Origin: a virus
Length of the DNA: 22,486 nt
IMG/VR virus record: IMGVR_UViG_3300050821_006770
Location: 1-22,486 of that record
Direction: 5' to 3' (one strand)
Part shown: in pieces, positions 20,824 to 22,486 of the stretch
Numbering within the stretch: the stretch's first letter is position 1
Layout: each line of letters begins with the position of its first letter
Position numbers and translations under genes: made by a program
The notes under the pieces: model-generated
The model's input: only the letters and a program-made list of their open reading frames with translations
What the model was told of the DNA's origin: nothing
The model's database searches: none

Positions 20824-21624
20824 CTACGCAGGGACGTACACGGAGGACGGCAGCTGCCGGACCCGGTAGTAGCGCTGTCCCACGGGCTTCGTCGTGTCCA
20901 CCTGGACCTTCCCCTTCAGCGTCGCCTCGCCGAACTGCTCGGCGATTAACTGCAGGTTTCCCTCGGGCATCAGCTGGATGTTCCAGATATCGAGGAGCAT
21001 CTGCACTCCCGTGATCTGGTTGGCGGCGCTGCGATAGCGCAGCGCGCCGTAAGTCTCGATGGCACCCAGCCCGTACCACACTTTCCCTCCCGTCACTGCT
21101 GGAGCGGTCCCGACCCACGTGTACACCGCGGCAGCCGCTGTTCCCGTCGACGGAAACTTAATCATTCCGGTCGGGTAGTCGACGACGTAATCGACGCCCG
21201 CAAGTAGCGAGCCGACGCTGGTCACGTGCGGATTCAGGTAGCCAAGGTCGTACCATCGATCCAGAACAATCGCATTGCCGTTGTTGATCACTCCCGCGGA
21301 GATCGAGGCCGCGATAGCCTGCGTCCACGGCGCGGTGCTGCCCAGCATGGCCAGAGCAAAGTTCTCCGGGTCAAGCTCGGCGAGCTTCAGCGTGACGTCG
21401 ATGTCGGCGCTCACGATGACGTTGGCGTATGTGCCGCGCGCGCCATCCATGCTCGATTTCTTTTCGAGGGACTTCACAACGGTGTTGAGTTCGAGCGAGT
21501 CGACGTCGCCCAGGTGACGGTACGAGCCGGTCGGAAGAAACGTGACCGGGTCGAACCGGTCCAACCAAACCTCGCCCGCGCCGAGGTATAGGTTTTGCGG
21601 ATTTGGAGTCGGTTGCGTTGGCAT
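20824..21624 (-). CDS. Major tail (tube) protein (266 residues)
   Basis: Builds the tail tube. The order tail terminator, this protein, chaperone, tape measure is that of siphovirus tail operons. The N-terminal sequence NLYLGAGEVWLDRFDP and the SLELNTVVKSLEKKSSMDGA stretch (about 43-62, with an extended surface loop) match the style of tube proteins, and the rest is beta-rich. The ATG at 21624 has AGAGG 8 bases upstream. A strong terminator follows, as expected for a high-copy virion part. The family is read from position and composition; no specific domain was identified. Confidence 0.82.
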   Translation of the reverse strand: MPTQPTPNPQNLYLGAGEVWLDRFDPVTFLPTGSYRHLGDVDSLELNTVVKSLEKKSSMDGARGTYANVIVSADIDVTLKLAELDPENFALAMLGSTAPWTQAIAASISAGVINNGNAIVLDRWYDLGYLNPHVTSVGSLLAGVDYVVDYPTGMIKFPSTGTAAAAVYTWVGTAPAVTGGKVWYGLGAIETYGALRYRSAANQITGVQMLLDIWNIQLMPEGNLQLIAEQFGEATLKGKVQVDTTKPVGQRYYRVRQLPSSVYVPA

Positions 21625-21659
21625 TGTGAAACCTCTTCGTGGTGCAAGATTTGAAAAAC

Positions 21660-22130
21660 TCAGCTACTAGCAGCCGGACCCATCCTTACCGTGGGATCGT
21701 TAGCCGCCGTGAGATAGCGAACCGCAAAATCGATAAGCAGAACACCGTAGGTCGCATCGCTTCCGGCCTCGTCCTCCCACTGGCTCTCTACTTCATCGAT
21801 GCCGATGGCCAACCCGCCCAGGGATCGGTCCCCCATCAGGGTCTGGATTGCCAGTACGCGGAGAGGATCGGTCGGGGGCGGATCTCCAGCCGCCTCCAGT
21901 CGGACCATCAGGTGCAACTCCCGGTCAGCAATCGGGGAGGTACGCTTCGTAGCCGTGGGATAGGTAACTCGCTCGTTGCCCATCTTCACGTTGACGGCGG
22001 GAAGTTCGGACTGCTCAAACGGACGAATGCGCTGGTTGCAAACCAGAACGCCGGGCAGTCCCACGGTCAGAACTGCCGCAGCGTACTCGGTGATAAGTTC
22101 GCCTACCGATTTGGCTGGAGCGGGGCTCAT
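21660..22130 (-). CDS. Tail terminator / gpU-like protein (156 residues)
   Basis: Caps the tail tube at the head-proximal end. The C-terminal half contains LAIQTLMGDRSLGGLAIGID (about 93-112) followed by a DEVESQWEDEAG stretch and a beta strand with DFAVRYLTAANDP, the pattern of gpU/minor tail proteins. It has the small alpha/beta size expected. The ATG overlaps the preceding stop (ATGA), giving translational coupling. It precedes the major tail protein by 35 bases, the usual order. Confidence 0.78.
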   Translation of the reverse strand: MSPAPAKSVGELITEYAAAVLTVGLPGVLVCNQRIRPFEQSELPAVNVKMGNERVTYPTATKRTSPIADRELHLMVRLEAAGDPPPTDPLRVLAIQTLMGDRSLGGLAIGIDEVESQWEDEAGSDATYGVLLIDFAVRYLTAANDPTVRMGPAASS

Positions 22131-22309
22131 TTCTTCTTGTCGTCGGCGTCATCGTCCTTCAACTTGCTGGCCGAGCTTTTCTTTTTTCGGGTGTACGCGT
22201 CGCCCAGGTCCTTCATGCCATCGCTCCCGGCATGCTGCTGGGTGGCGCGCTCTGCGCGTTGCGCCCGGTTAAAGGCTTGCGGCGCGATGCCGCGGTTGAC
22301 CATTCGCAT
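22127..22309 (-). CDS. Small charged protein, connector region (60 residues)
   Basis: The ATG at 22309 has a perfect AGGAGG ribosome site, better than the upstream in-frame start at 22378, so the short form is preferred. It reads MRMVNRGIAPQAFNRAQR and continues basic, then ends with lysine-rich and aspartate-rich patches (KLKDDDADDKKK). It looks disordered and soluble. It lies between the connector-region gene and the tail terminator. Function unknown. Confidence 0.6.
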   Translation of the reverse strand: MRMVNRGIAPQAFNRAQRAERATQQHAGSDGMKDLGDAYTRKKKSSASKLKDDDADDKKK

Positions 22310-22317
22310 GTTGCCTC

Positions 22318-22486
22318 CTATGAAACCCGTAACAGCAACTGAGAGAGAGCGCCGTCGCCCTCCATCAACCGCTTCCACACTTCGTACTGCACGCCGTCCA
22401 CATTGCAGATGGAACCGCCGTCCAGGAACCCGAACAGCGTGGTCTGGACGTACACCCGGACCAGGCGCATCACCAGCGGAGCGCTG
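22318..22486 (-). CDS. Partial gene, connector/neck region (C-terminal 55 residues)
   Basis: The window cuts this gene; only its C-terminus is visible. It reads VMRLVRVYVQTTLFGFLDGG, then a SICNVDGVQYEVWKRLMEG segment and ends LSQLLLRVS. Its stop at 22318 is 8 bases before the next ATG, inside the ribosome site. The neighbouring order suggests a head-tail connector or neck protein, but no motif confirms this. Confidence 0.55.
   Translation of the reverse strand, partial: SAPLVMRLVRVYVQTTLFGFLDGGSICNVDGVQYEVWKRLMEGDGALSQLLLRVS

Overview
The window reads as the right-to-left (minus-strand) tail, lysis and integration end of a temperate long-tailed phage (siphovirus-like), probably a prophage in a GC-rich, likely Gram-negative bacterium. 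Every gene I can support is on the minus strand. There is no tail sheath. A tape measure, an overlapping pair of tail chaperone frames, a hub protein and a large tail-tip protein point to a non-contractile tail. The host cannot be named from the sequence. No tRNA, rRNA, CRISPR array, insertion sequence, capsid or replication gene is visible; the head genes should lie beyond the right edge.

Region by region, in the direction of transcription: 22486-20824 holds the end of a connector-region gene, a small charged protein, a gpU-like tail terminator and the major tail protein, closed by an intrinsic terminator at 20776-20807. From 20761 to 17064 come a small membrane protein, the tail chaperone with a -1 frame extension, and the tape measure protein. 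From 17061 to 6664 come six tail and tail-tip proteins (two of unknown function, two distal-tail-like, a BR0599/DUF2163-type hub and a large tip protein), a 919-residue fiber protein and a small protein of unknown function. Many are joined by ATGA stop/start overlaps. From 6634 to 4518 lies the lysis cassette: an M15 peptidase, a spanin-like coiled-coil membrane protein and four small proteins, three of them membrane proteins. It ends at a strong terminator at 4444-4476.

The left part (4443-1) is a separate, differently controlled module. A repeat-dense control region (4205-4443) precedes an operon of small proteins: a zinc ribbon, a 65-residue protein, an FxLYD-like membrane protein, a double ribbon-helix-helix protein and a second CxxC protein. 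Next are a MarR-family regulator, a 460-base repeat-rich region, a tyrosine integrase and a 76-residue protein overlapping its end. The octamer GTGTTCTG lies 70-78 bases before three of these starts (integrase, MarR, zinc ribbon), and a near-identical 23-bp dyad element precedes two of them (MarR, zinc ribbon). This suggests one regulatory circuit, perhaps run by the MarR protein, for lysogeny and accessory functions. It is the most interesting part of the window.

Two small genes (2677-2853 and 5250-5426) were found by translating gaps. Start codons were moved inward where a ribosome site or stop/start overlap supported it.
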